Positions 28,103 to 36,881 of a stretch of 64,000 nucleotides of DNA are shown here, one piece after another. A program made the position numbers and the translations under genes. The notes below the pieces were generated by a model that ran no database searches, had not been told where the DNA came from, and saw only the letters and a program-made list of their open reading frames with translations. Every line of letters starts with the position of its first letter. Position 1 is the stretch's first letter. Origin of the DNA: Fabrea salina (lineage: Eukaryota; Ciliophora; Heterotrichea; Heterotrichida; Fabreidae); NCBI GenBank assembly GCA_022984795.1, contig JALIHJ010000013.1, positions 186,001 to 250,000 on the forward strand, in the 5' to 3' direction.

Positions 28103-28768
28103 CTAAAAAGCCCTTCTGAAGATAGCTAAACAGAACTCGCCAAAGGACACCCCAGTTTTGTTTTCTAAGTTAAGAGTGCTTAGCACTGTTCTGAGTTCTT
28201 CTGCAGAAGGCATAGTTAACTCGTAGTCTTGGAGTTTCTCAAGGCTCTTCAAAAGTAGTTGTGTTTCAACTGAACCTTCGGAGTCTTTGTCCAGCAGTCT
28301 AAAGATCTCTTCAGCTTCTTCAAAAAACTCTTCGAACATAATCACGGTTGAAATTCCTGCCCTGAACTCTTGGAAACCCAAAACTTCGTTTTCGCGTTTT
28401 CCAACCACAGCCAAAACTTCTTCAACTACTTCAGAAGGAAAGTCCACGCACAGCATATTGACCAGTTTCATGTACTCTTTCCCGGTAAGGCCTTGGTCGC
28501 CTCCGCCTTTTTTGGAGTCTATTTGCATGTAAGCTTCTGTAAGGTTGGACATGAACGCTTCGTGTTCTAGTGGGCATTGCTTGATAAGTCGGTAAGGCTT
28601 CATAAGTCCTGTGCTGGAGGAGGTTTTTAAGTACCCTGATATGAAGTGCAGGGGGCTGTAGGGTCTGTGTTCAAGTATAGAGTTAACTATTTCTTTGAGG
28701 GTGTTAGAGATTCCTGTTTTTTCTAAGTAGTCCGAAGGGTTTTGGTTACCAGTTTGATTTGAAGCCAT
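28103..28768 (-). CDS. CSTPP1 (C11orf49)-like, EF-hand-fold protein
   Basis: The 221-aa protein begins with DYLEKTGISNTLKEIVNSILEHRPYSPLHFISGYL, which matches the layout of human CSTPP1/C11orf49 (DYLAQ..V...EDAV..LLENRED...F...Y). LTGKEYMKLVNMLCVDFPSEVVEEVL corresponds to its LTMKEYHCLLQLLCPDFP block. CSTPP1 regulates the tubulin polyglutamylase complex at centriolar satellites. Degenerate EF-hand-like units follow (FRLLDKDSEGSV, LNLENKTGVSFGEF). A more general EF-hand reading is possible. In a ciliate, tubulin glutamylation of cilia and cortical microtubules would be the expected context. Confidence 0.6.
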   Translation of the reverse strand: MASNQTGNQNPSDYLEKTGISNTLKEIVNSILEHRPYSPLHFISGYLKTSSSTGLMKPYRLIKQCPLEHEAFMSNLTEAYMQIDSKKGGGDQGLTGKEYMKLVNMLCVDFPSEVVEEVLAVVGKRENEVLGFQEFRAGISTVIMFEEFFEEAEEIFRLLDKDSEGSVETQLLLKSLEKLQDYELTMPSAEELRTVLSTLNLENKTGVSFGEFCLAIFRRAF

Positions 28769-28780
28769 TTTAGAATTAAA

Positions 28781-30502
28781 ATGGAAAGCAAGTACCCCAT
28801 GCTGGAAGTTGAACTAGCTAGAAACCTAATCAAGGAAAGCATTTCTGGGGTTTCTACTGAGGTTGTTCCAATTCAAAGTGCCAAAAACAGAGTGCTGAGT
28901 GAAGACTTAAACTCTAGAATAGACTTTCCTGAGTTCAAAGCTAGCATCATGGACGGGTACGCAGTAAAAAGCCAAGATACTCCTGGAATACTTAAAGTGG
29001 CTGGAAAAGTGCATGCAGGAGAAGAGTCATTTTGTCTAGAAGGAGGGAACTGTTTCTACATAACCACAGGGGCTGCTTTGCCCCTAGGTTCTGATGCAGT
29101 TGTTCCTATAGAAAAAGTGACTTTCCACGAAAATGGAGTGGAAGTGCCCAAAGCTGCCTTTGGAGAGTGGATTAGAGAAGTAGGCAGCGACGTTAAGTGT
29201 GGAGAAGTAGTGGCTAGGAAAGGAGACTTGCTTAGGCCTGAGCACATTGCACTGCTGATTTCTTTAGGAATTAGTCAAGTGAGTGTTTACAGAAAAATAA
29301 AAGTAGGCTTGGCCTCTACAGGAAACGAGTTAAAAGAAGTTGGAGAAGATTTAAGTTACGGAGAAATACACGATACAAACAAAACAATGCTTAAAATGCT
29401 TCTTGAAGAAGAAGAATGCCAAGTTTTAGACAAGGGAATTCTTAAAGACCAAAAAGAACTTGTAAGGACAACCCTGCAAGAAATGGTTAGTGAGTGTGAC
29501 ATTGTAGTAACTAGTGGAGGAGTAAGTATGGGTGAGTTTGACTACGTTAAACCTATTTTAGAAGAAATCGGAACAGTTAAGTTCGGAAGAGTTAACATGA
29601 AGCCAGGCAAACCCACTACTTTTGCTCTTGTAGGAACAACTCTAGTGTTTGGTTTACCTGGCAACCCTGTGTCATGCTACGTTTGTTACTACTTGTTTGT
29701 GTGCTATGCTATTAGGCTGTTCTATTCCCAGCCTGACTTTCCCATTATACAGGTTAACTTAGGCACTCAAAGTATTAAACTCGACAAAGAAAGACCTGAG
29801 TACCACAGAAGCATTGTAGCTTGGAGTCAAAACGAGTTTCAGGCAGTCAGTACAGGGTTCCAAAGGTCTTCTAGGCTACTTAGTACAGTCAACGCTAATG
29901 CTCTTTTGATGCTGCCCAAAGGAACTGAGTCACAAGCCACACTGCAAGGCAAAGTTTCTGCAATGCTAGTCAGGGCAGTTTCTCCAATGCTGCCTGGAAT
30001 GCAGCCTCTTAAAGTTCAGAGTCACCAATGTGCACACTTTTCTTCAGTGCCTTCTTACACTACTGCTGTACTCACTGTAAGTGACCGAGTTTCGAGAAAC
30101 GAAATGGAAGACAAGTCAGGCAAGTACTTAAAAAAAGTTACAGGAGCAGAGATGTATGCAGTGGTTCCAGACGAAAAAGAACAAATAAAAGCAATGCTAG
30201 AAAACTGGAGTAGCCAAGGAGTAGGAGTAGTTTTAACAACTGGAGGAACTGGACTTAGCAGTCGGGACGTAACCCCTGAAGCTACTCAGGAAGTAATCAC
30301 TAGAGAAGTCAGGGGTTTGTCCACACTCATGATGACTGAGGGCCTCAAGCACACTCCTATGGCTAGTTTGTCTAGAGGAATAGTTGGCGTTATAAACAAA
30401 ACTTTGGTGGTGAACATGCCAGGAAGCTTGAACGGAGTCAAAGAGTCATATTCTTCTTTGGAGTCTGTACTTCCACACGCAATTAAAATAATTAACTCAT
30501 AA
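28781..30502 (+). CDS. Molybdenum cofactor synthase, MoeA-MogA fusion in Cnx1 order
   Basis: The 573-aa protein has an N-terminal E (MoeA) domain, residues about 5-400: FPEFKASIMDGYAV, VVTSGGVSMGEFDYV, GRVNMKPGKPTTFA, VFGLPGNPVSC. A C-terminal G (MogA) domain follows, about 430-573: AVLTVSDRVSRNEMEDKSG, LTTGGTGLSSRDVTPEA, NMPGSLNGVKES. The G domain adenylylates molybdopterin and the E domain inserts molybdate. The E-then-G order is that of plant Cnx1; animal gephyrin is G-then-E. The linker is short (about 25 residues). Divergent start with the CSTPP1-like gene, 12 bp apart. Confidence 0.95.
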   Translation: MESKYPMLEVELARNLIKESISGVSTEVVPIQSAKNRVLSEDLNSRIDFPEFKASIMDGYAVKSQDTPGILKVAGKVHAGEESFCLEGGNCFYITTGAALPLGSDAVVPIEKVTFHENGVEVPKAAFGEWIREVGSDVKCGEVVARKGDLLRPEHIALLISLGISQVSVYRKIKVGLASTGNELKEVGEDLSYGEIHDTNKTMLKMLLEEEECQVLDKGILKDQKELVRTTLQEMVSECDIVVTSGGVSMGEFDYVKPILEEIGTVKFGRVNMKPGKPTTFALVGTTLVFGLPGNPVSCYVCYYLFVCYAIRLFYSQPDFPIIQVNLGTQSIKLDKERPEYHRSIVAWSQNEFQAVSTGFQRSSRLLSTVNANALLMLPKGTESQATLQGKVSAMLVRAVSPMLPGMQPLKVQSHQCAHFSSVPSYTTAVLTVSDRVSRNEMEDKSGKYLKKVTGAEMYAVVPDEKEQIKAMLENWSSQGVGVVLTTGGTGLSSRDVTPEATQEVITREVRGLSTLMMTEGLKHTPMASLSRGIVGVINKTLVVNMPGSLNGVKESYSSLESVLPHAIKIINS

Positions 30503-30505
30503 TAA

Positions 30506-30754
30506 ATGTCCAAAGAAGTAGGAGGCTTAGTGGCAGGAACTGGAGTAATGATATTTATCTATTACACCCTTTGGGTTATAGTGACGGTACTAGCTATTTA
30601 GCCTTTTGTGGACAAGGACCACTGGATGCAGGACCTTTTTCCAGACAGAGAGTGGGCAATCATGCTACCATGTTTACTTTTAGTAGTTGCTATTGCCTTT
30701 GTTGGAACTTTCCTTGGAATAGTACTCATTAACTCGAAAGCTAAGTCTAAGTAA
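30506..30754 (+). CDS. DPM2: Dolichol-phosphate mannose synthase subunit 2 (two exons)
   Basis: ATG at 30506, 27 codons, a 15-nt intron (30587-30601), then 50 codons to TAA: a 77-aa protein. It reads GLVAGTGVMIFIYYTLWVIVTPF, a charged lumenal loop with DKDHWMQ, and a second hydrophobic helix ending in KAKSK. Two helices, the FxYYTxWVI...PF block and the basic C-terminus match DPM2, the ER membrane subunit that stabilises the DPM1 catalytic subunit and also helps GPI GlcNAc transferase. It is too short and too interrupted to be seen without splicing. It sits 3 bp after the Cnx1 stop. Confidence 0.9.
30587..30601 (+). other. 15-nt intron of DPM2
   Basis: GTACTAGCTATTTAG, phase 0, with GTAC rather than GTAA at the 5' end; it lies between IVT and the conserved PF of the first helix end. 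Confidence 0.9.
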
Positions 30755-30773
30755 TCTTGAACTAAGAATAAAC

Positions 30774-31976
30774 ATGTCTGAAGCCAGGAAAAAAGTAAAG
30801 CGAGCATTGGAGTGGCCACTGAAGTGCAAAGTTGAAGCTAAGTTCCACAAAGCCAGAGCAGCCACCATCACTCTTCCCCATGGCGAAGTCAAAACCCCTG
30901 TTTATATGCCTGTAGGCACTAAAGGAGCTATTAAAGGAATCACTTACGAGCAAATGAAAGAGCTAGGGTGCCAAATATTACTAGGAAACACATACCACCT
31001 AGGCAACTACCCTGGAACTGAGACTCTAGACTTGTTTGGAGGACTTCACCAGTACACAGGGTGGAGTGGAAACATACTAACTGATTCAGGTGGCTACCAA
31101 ATGGTTTCTTTGCTAAAACTAGCTAAGTTCACGGAGCAGGGAGTGGAGTTTGAGTCCCCTGTAGACGGGTCGAAGATGCTTCTTACTCCTGAAGAGTCTA
31201 TTAGGATCCAGAACTCCATAGGCTCAGACATTATGATGGCTTTAGACGACGTAGTAAGTCCGCTTTCAGGTTACGAAAGGCTTGAAGAAGCCACTTACAG
31301 AACCACTAGGTGGATTGACAGGTGCATATCAGCACACGACTCTTCCAAAAGCCAAAACTTGTTTGGAATAGTTCAAGGCGGTTTAAACGAAGACCTTCGC
31401 AACATTAGTTTAGAAGCACTTATAGAAAGAGACTTGCCAGGGTACGCTATAGGAGGACTTTGTGGGGGCGAAGCCAAAGAAGACTTTTGCAGAGTAGTAG
31501 ACCAGTGCACAGACAAACTTCCTGAAGACAAGCCTAGGTACGTAATGGGGATAGGCTATCCGGTGGACTTAGTTGTGTGTGCAGTGCTGGGAGCTGACAT
31601 GTTTGACTGTGTGTTCCCTACTAGAACTGCAAGGTTCGGGACTGTATTTACTCGGAAAGGTTTTTTGAAGATCAAAAAGGACAGTTTGAAGCAAGACTTA
31701 ACTCCTATAGAAGAGACTTGTCCCTGCTCTACGTGTGCTAAGTACACAAAAGCCTACTTAGCAAGCATCATTCAAAAAGAAGAAGCAGCTTGCAACCTTT
31801 TATCTGTGCATAATATTGTTTTCCTTTACAAAATAATGAACGACTTCAGAGAAAGCATTCTGAACTGCAGCATGCCAGACTACGTTAAAAGCTTCATGGA
31901 GGACTGGCACGGGGGCAAAGACAACATACCTGAATGGGTTATTAATGGGCTTAAGCGTGGAGGAGTTGAGTGGTAA
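30774..31976 (+). CDS. QTRT1: Queuine tRNA-ribosyltransferase catalytic subunit
   Basis: The 400-aa protein has YMPVGTKGAIKG, the acid/base Asp in LTDSGGYQM, the loop VEFESPVDGSK, IMMALDDVV, the nucleophile region MFDCVFPTRTARFGT, and the zinc site CPCSTC...H (about residues 320-352). It swaps guanine at position 34 of GUN tRNAs for queuine. The eukaryotic enzyme pairs with QTRT2; length and motifs fit the catalytic partner. The TAA at 31974-31976 touches the stop of the convergent CPOX gene with no base between. Confidence 0.96.
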   Translation: MSEARKKVKRALEWPLKCKVEAKFHKARAATITLPHGEVKTPVYMPVGTKGAIKGITYEQMKELGCQILLGNTYHLGNYPGTETLDLFGGLHQYTGWSGNILTDSGGYQMVSLLKLAKFTEQGVEFESPVDGSKMLLTPEESIRIQNSIGSDIMMALDDVVSPLSGYERLEEATYRTTRWIDRCISAHDSSKSQNLFGIVQGGLNEDLRNISLEALIERDLPGYAIGGLCGGEAKEDFCRVVDQCTDKLPEDKPRYVMGIGYPVDLVVCAVLGADMFDCVFPTRTARFGTVFTRKGFLKIKKDSLKQDLTPIEETCPCSTCAKYTKAYLASIIQKEEAACNLLSVHNIVFLYKIMNDFRESILNCSMPDYVKSFMEDWHGGKDNIPEWVINGLKRGGVEW

Positions 31977-32915
31977 TTAAATCCAGTCTCTGGGGTTTCT
32001 GAGGACTTCTAGGAGTCTGTGTTCTGGAGAACCTTCTTCCGGAATGTACTTGTACTCCCACTTGGCTGCAAGGGGCATTGGCATGAATATTGCTTCGAGG
32101 TTGGCGTCAGGAGTCATGAGGCCGAACTTGGTTCCTCTATCGTAGCACAAGTTGTACTCTACGTAGTGGCCTCTTCTTATCTTTTGCCATTTTCTGTTTT
32201 CTTTAGTGAAAGGCTCGTCTCTGTGCTTCTGTACCATTTGGGGGTAGTAATTCACAAAAGACTCTCCGCAAGACTTGATCATGGCTAAAAGGGTTTCTCT
32301 GTCTAGAGTGTTGACGTCGTCGAAAAACACTCCACCTACTCCTCTGCTGAATCCTCTGTGCTTGATCCAAAAGTAGTCATCACACTCCTTTTTGTAGATA
32401 GGGTAGAACTCTGGGTTGGCAGTGTCCATGGCTTCTTTAAGACATGAATGGAACAACACGCAGTCTTCTTCGTCTAAGTAGTAAGGAGTCAAGTCAGAGC
32501 CCCCTGCAAACCACCACTCTTTTTTTTCCCCTTCAAGAGTGATTTCCATGTACCTGTAGTTAGCGTGGATGGTAGGAATCATAGGGTTCCTGGGGTGAAT
32601 GACCAAGCTCACTCCTACTGCGTAGAGTTTGTGACTCTCAAGTTTTTCTTTGTCAATGTTTTTTCCCCTTTCAGACATGCTCAGGGCCAAAGAAGCAGAC
32701 AGGGGAATTTCCAATTCAGTGAAATTGACTCCTCCTTTTTCAAAGACCTTTCCGCTCTGGATGATGTTTGCTTGGCCGTAGCCGTTTCCGTCCTTGCGAG
32801 TCCAGGAGTCCTTCATGAATTCACTTCCTTCCTCTGCTTCTAAGCTTTCTGTGATTACTTTTTGGACGTGCTGGATAGTTCCTTTTACTCTTTCTCTGAA
32901 TTCTAAGTCAACCAT
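31977..32915 (-). CDS. CPOX: Coproporphyrinogen III oxidase (oxygen-dependent, HemF type)
   Basis: The ATG at 32915 gives 312 aa (MVDLEFRERVKG). Motifs include AVGVSLVIHPRNPMIPTIHANYRYMEI, WWFAGGSDLTPYYLDEED, HRGFSRGVGGVFFDD and YVEYNLCYDRGTKFGL. It oxidatively decarboxylates coproporphyrinogen III to protoporphyrinogen IX in heme synthesis. No mitochondrial leader is visible, as in the yeast cytosolic enzyme. The start lies 4 bp beyond the stop of the RNA-binding gene on the same strand. Confidence 0.97.
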   Translation of the reverse strand: MVDLEFRERVKGTIQHVQKVITESLEAEEGSEFMKDSWTRKDGNGYGQANIIQSGKVFEKGGVNFTELEIPLSASLALSMSERGKNIDKEKLESHKLYAVGVSLVIHPRNPMIPTIHANYRYMEITLEGEKKEWWFAGGSDLTPYYLDEEDCVLFHSCLKEAMDTANPEFYPIYKKECDDYFWIKHRGFSRGVGGVFFDDVNTLDRETLLAMIKSCGESFVNYYPQMVQKHRDEPFTKENRKWQKIRRGHYVEYNLCYDRGTKFGLMTPDANLEAIFMPMPLAAKWEYKYIPEEGSPEHRLLEVLRNPRDWI

Positions 32916-32919
32916 ATTA

Positions 32920-33519
32920 CTAAGCTTCTTTTTTAGCAAAATTTAAAGAAAGAACAAAGTCGTCTGTAACTCTAAAGCCGTGAAGTCCAGCTAAGGCCCT
33001 TTGGGCGTTTTCTGTGTTGTTGAAGTAGACAAATGCCGTGTTTTCCTCCAGTCTGACAGCTTGGAACCCTGGGTACTGTTCAAATAGTTTTTCTAAAGGC
33101 TCAGCTCCTAAGTGAGCTCCTTCAACTACTTTTAAGGTGTTGGTTTGGAGCCCAGAAGGTCCTGGCTGGGGGACTCTGTTGAACTTTTCTTTGTGTCTAA
33201 AAACTTGGCGCTGTTTCGACTGGCTAAGATCGTACTTGCCTTGGATTTGGGCTATAACGTCGCTTTGAGAGCGGGCGTATTGGATTTCCATAGGTTTAGT
33301 GAATAAGTTGAAAGACTGGAGTGAGTGCAAAGCACTAGAAGAAGAAGCAGTGCTGTCAAATACTATAAAAGCTTGTCCGCGGAGTTTAGGTCTTTTAGAA
33401 GTAGTGATTTCGTAAATGTAGCCATGAGGAGCAAATAACTGGTAAAGAGCTCTTTTTAACTCATCCTTGTTAACTTTGTCGTTTAAGTTTTTGATATACA
33501 GAGTCTGGTTGGGTTCCAT
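32920..33519 (-). CDS. U1A/U2B''-like spliceosomal RNA-binding protein
   Basis: The 199-aa protein has two RRM domains. RRM1 (about 5-85) has RNP2 LYIKNL and RNP1 LRGQAFIVF with the U1A/U2B'' pattern NLNDKVNKDELKRALYQLF...G and KPMEIQYARSQSD. A linker follows, then RRM2 (about 122-199: EKLFEQYPGFQAVRLEENTAFVYF). This is the layout of U1A, U2B'' and fly SNF, which bind stem-loops of U1 or U2 snRNA. A single protein probably serves both, as in SNF. It is relevant here because the genome splices 15-nt introns. Confidence 0.92.
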   Translation of the reverse strand: MEPNQTLYIKNLNDKVNKDELKRALYQLFAPHGYIYEITTSKRPKLRGQAFIVFDSTASSSSALHSLQSFNLFTKPMEIQYARSQSDVIAQIQGKYDLSQSKQRQVFRHKEKFNRVPQPGPSGLQTNTLKVVEGAHLGAEPLEKLFEQYPGFQAVRLEENTAFVYFNNTENAQRALAGLHGFRVTDDFVLSLNFAKKEA

Positions 33520-33528
33520 TTAAGTTTA

Positions 33529-34086
33529 TTAGAAATTGAAAGTGGGGATGTTTACTCTAATGTTGATACTTACATCTTTGGTTTTCTTGGGGTAGTCATT
33601 GGTTAAGTTTTGGGTAAACTTGTTTTCATCAATGTTGATACCTACTTCTTTGGTTTTCTTTCTGGAACTTCTAGTTAAGTTTTTGAGTTCGTAAGAAGGT
33701 TTTATTTCTTTTTTGCTTCCTTTAAGTACATAGTGGCTTGGGTTTAGTTTGGATGGTTTGGTCAGAGCTAATTCTGACCTAACTCTGACAAACTTAATAG
33801 TAGTCAGTGTAGGTAAAGGAGGTTTGCTTTTAATTCTGGTGCGCGAAGCTTTTATCAAAGGAGTTGAGTCTTTCAAGGGGGGCAAAGAACTCCTTAAACT
33901 GGCTTTTTCAAGTCGTTTTTTTTGGTTTGCAGAGATTTTAAGCCTGGAGTATTTGTACTTGGAAGGTTTGGGAGGGAGTGGACTGAAGATCTGTGCAGCT
34001 TTTTGTCTTATCTGTTTTTGGAGTTTTGTTTCTTCTGAGTCTAGGCTTTCGAAACTCCAGTCTTCTTCAAGCAACTCTTGCATCAT
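33529..34086 (-). CDS. Unknown basic protein with internal C-terminal repeat
   Basis: The 185-aa protein is basic, and two short similar units lie near its end (RKKTKEVGINI and PKKTKDVSINI, 37 residues apart), also visible as similar DNA at 33560-33595 and 33635-33665. I find no known domain. Starts at ATG 34086 or the next codon. Its stop is 9 bp from the start of the U1A-like gene on the same strand. Confidence 0.6.
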   Translation of the reverse strand: MMQELLEEDWSFESLDSEETKLQKQIRQKAAQIFSPLPPKPSKYKYSRLKISANQKKRLEKASLRSSLPPLKDSTPLIKASRTRIKSKPPLPTLTTIKFVRVRSELALTKPSKLNPSHYVLKGSKKEIKPSYELKNLTRSSRKKTKEVGINIDENKFTQNLTNDYPKKTKDVSINIRVNIPTFNF

Positions 34087-34127
34087 GAAACCAAATTATC
34101 AAAAAGTCAATAGTTGAAGAATTATAA

Positions 34128-36143
34128 ATGGATTTGTCACTAGTAGAACGCTGGCAGCACAGCCAAGACGTAGAAGTGTTCTTTGACTCGCAAACTCGCA
34201 GACTTATTCTCAAGAAGTTCAAGTTTATGTACACAAAAAACGTGGACACCAAAGAAGCCTTTCCTTACATTGACTTGCAAGAATTCGGGTAAATTCTAAG
34301 CAGTTCTAAGTTTTTGGGAGTAAACACTTCTCCAGACGAAAGTTACTTAGCCCTCCAGCACAAACCCAACGAACTAGAAGTCATCAAGTTGGAAACCAAA
34401 AGCCAAATAGTTTTGAAAGGAGGGAATAAAAGAAAGATCTTGGGGTTCCACTGGGTGGGCGACAAAGCCCCTTACTGCGACTTTTTTATGGTGACTTCTA
34501 CAGGCATTGAGATCTACCGAGTAAGTTCTTCTTCAAGCTTCAAACTGTCTAATGTAAGGGGCTACCAGTTCCAAATAGGACACTACTGGTTTGAATCCGA
34601 CTCAGGAATACTCATGGCTTCGAGTTCACCTCCTAAGCTTGGAGAGTTCAATTCTTTTTTCATGTACCAAAGCAAAGGTCCCAAGTACTTCCACGGACCT
34701 AAGTTCCACCTAGACCTTAATCCTTCAGTAACCGATAAGTGGACTTCTGACTCCAGCAACGTTAGTAACTTGGTTTACCTTGAAGCCAGCCAAGCCAGAG
34801 AAGACGCCCACAAGGTTTTGATCAGCCAGATTTACGAAGGAGTTTACTTCATCCACTTGAACTGCATCAGAGGCAAACTCTTTCTTTACAAACTAAAACA
34901 CGAAAAGGTTAAAAAATTCCAGACTGAAATAGAAGTTCAACCTGGCGACTATGAAGTCAAGGTTATTGACAACATGTTGGTTTTACTAAACTTAACTTTG
35001 CAAGAAACTTATATTTACGACATCTACAGCACCTGCAAGACCCAACCCTTTGCAATACTTTGGCACGGCATGCCTCATAAGCCCCCGAAAATGTCAGTAA
35101 AGATCAAAGTTTACATTGATAAACCCTACATCAAAACTCAACTAAGGTTTTTATACGACAACGCAGAAGTAACTTCTCAAAGGAAGTCTTCAAGTTATGT
35201 GTACTCTCCCGAAAAACAAGTTCTAGATATCCCTCTTAAGCTAGAAAAACACCTCTGTTACTTCGAAAAAGACCTGTGTGCAGACTTAGCAGCAGGCAAG
35301 TGCTTTAAGATCGAAATTTACCCTGAAATGCTTACTGACAACCACCCCAACATTGTGGAGTCTATACTGTTTTTGTTGCGCAGAGACAACTACAAAGCAC
35401 TAGCTTTTGAAAAACTCAGACAAGCTTTGAAGCAAAGAGTCTCCTTAGAATTGCTTTCGTTCTTGTTCAAAAACATCAACGCTTCTTACAAAGCTGCAGC
35501 ACTTGAAAGAAAAACTAGCAAAAAAGAAACTGTTGGCAGAAGCGACTCTATCAACTCTCCTATCAGCGGAATGACTCCTAGAGCCACCTCTGGAAATGGC
35601 TTTTCTGAGTCAGTAATTAAAACTAGTTCTGGAGTTACTGTGGTTCTGCAAAGTGACATCCACCAAACAGTTTTTCAAGCTGTTTACGAAGAGGGCGAAG
35701 TGCCTTATACTTACTTAGTCAAAGCTATTCTGGAGTATATTAGGTCACTTATGGACCAGGACATCCAAGTGCACCAAAACTTGCAGATCTTGTTGGTAAC
35801 TATTCTTAGGGACTTGAGGGACTTGAGTTTGCTGCAGCAGTTAATACAGTACCACATTCTGACGGACTCCAAAGAACTTGCAATGATCTTTTTAGAACTT
35901 GGGAAAACCGGGGAGTACCAACCAGGAACAATGCTAGGAATAGACATGCTTTACAGACTTAAAGATAACGGAAGCTTAGCTGACTCTTTGTTGGACAGCA
36001 GTTACTTGTACGAGTACTTGGCTTTGATTTCTGCGTCTTCTTATGTAGGCTATGATATTAAGAAGTTAATATCTTCAACCGAAGAAACAGGTGACGAACT
36101 TATGAGCAGCGTTGTTACTCAGTTCATTAAAGGAAACAACTAG
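34128..36143 (+). CDS. RMC1: RMC1 (Mic1) homologue, regulator of the MON1-CCZ1 complex (two exons)
   Basis: Exon 1 (34128-34288) and exon 2 (34304-36143) encode 666 aa. Splicing joins LQEFG to SKFLGVNTSPDESYLALQHKP, the usual start of the beta-propeller. ILGFHWVGDKAPYCDFFMVTSTGIEIYRV follows. The C-terminal Mic1 domain contains NLQILLVTILRDL, LQQLIQYHILTDSKELAMIFLEL and LGIDMLYRL, which match human RMC1/C18orf8 block by block. RMC1 is the third subunit of the metazoan Rab7 exchange factor and also acts in lysosomal cholesterol export and autophagy. The second exon has no usable ATG at its 5' end. Confidence 0.87.
34289..34303 (+). other. 15-nt intron of the RMC1 gene
   Basis: GTAAATTCTAAGCAG, phase 2; retains a stop if unspliced, and removal restores the conserved propeller start. 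Confidence 0.9.
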
Positions 36144-36156
36144 TGTTTAAATAACC

Positions 36157-36609
36157 TTAAAAGTTAATAGTTTGTTTCAGTTTGAGTTTTTTAGTAGTGA
36201 TGTAGTCTTTGTGTTCAAAAGAAAATTCATTTCTGTTTTGTTTTGAGTTCACCCAAAGAGTTGTGCCCAAACAAGCACCTAAAACTAAGCCTGCAGGACC
36301 CCAGTTAAGAACTTGGGGCTCTTCAGTTGAGTGGTGACTGGAAGAAAACGTATAAGATTTACTGGAGGGATCAGGAGGCCGTTTGTAAGTTTTTACTTTG
36401 AAGTGAGGGAACTCTGGGTCTTGGGAAGACTCAAGGGTACTTTTGGACTTGAGAAAAGAGTAAGCATCCATGGCCATTTTAAAGTTGTAAGCACTGCCTC
36501 CAGAGTCTGGGTGGTGTTTTTTGGCTTGCAGCAAAAAGGCTTGTCTGAGTTCTTGTTTAGTGAACTTAGTTCCGATTCCTAGTACCTTGCACGCCTTAGC
36601 AACATTCAT
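36157..36609 (-). CDS. J-domain protein with a single membrane helix
   Basis: The 150-aa protein has a J domain at residues 1-58 with an intact HPD motif (AKKHHPDSGGS), so it should stimulate an Hsp70 ATPase. Residues about 107-123 form one hydrophobic helix (AGLVLGACLGTTLWV), followed by a basic tail. N-terminal J domain plus one membrane anchor suggests a mitochondrial or ER membrane co-chaperone; no specific orthologue is claimed. Confidence 0.85.
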   Translation of the reverse strand: MNVAKACKVLGIGTKFTKQELRQAFLLQAKKHHPDSGGSAYNFKMAMDAYSFLKSKSTLESSQDPEFPHFKVKTYKRPPDPSSKSYTFSSSHHSTEEPQVLNWGPAGLVLGACLGTTLWVNSKQNRNEFSFEHKDYITTKKLKLKQTINF

Positions 36610-36630
36610 CTTTGCAATTATAAGAGAGAC

Positions 36631-36876
36631 TTAGATTACTCTATAAAGTGCCTTGTAGTGGCAATTGTAGTAAGAGCGACGAGCCTTCCGCATAGGTTCT
36701 AGTTGTCCAGCTTCTTTAAAACTCATGAATTCTTCCCACTCATCCTTGCATTTGGTTTCGTTGAAGAGCTGGGGTTCTCCTGCATCCACAAAGATGAAAG
36801 GAAGCATAAACGCCCCTACTCCTACTCCTATTAGTAACTTAGAGGCATTCACTGCTAGTTTTCCTCCGCTTGACAT
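36631..36876 (-). CDS. Small single-pass protein, unknown
   Basis: From ATG 36876 this is an 81-aa protein with one hydrophobic helix (about 12-32, LLIGVGVGAFMLPFIFV) and a charged C-terminal part with two Cys (TKCKDEWEEF and YYNCHYKAL, 32 residues apart). Size, one helix and paired Cys would fit a small mitochondrial inner-membrane or intermembrane-space protein, but I recognise no family. Confidence 0.6.
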   Translation of the reverse strand: MSSGGKLAVNASKLLIGVGVGAFMLPFIFVDAGEPQLFNETKCKDEWEEFMSFKEAGQLEPMRKARRSYYNCHYKALYRVI

Positions 36877-36881
36877 TTTTA

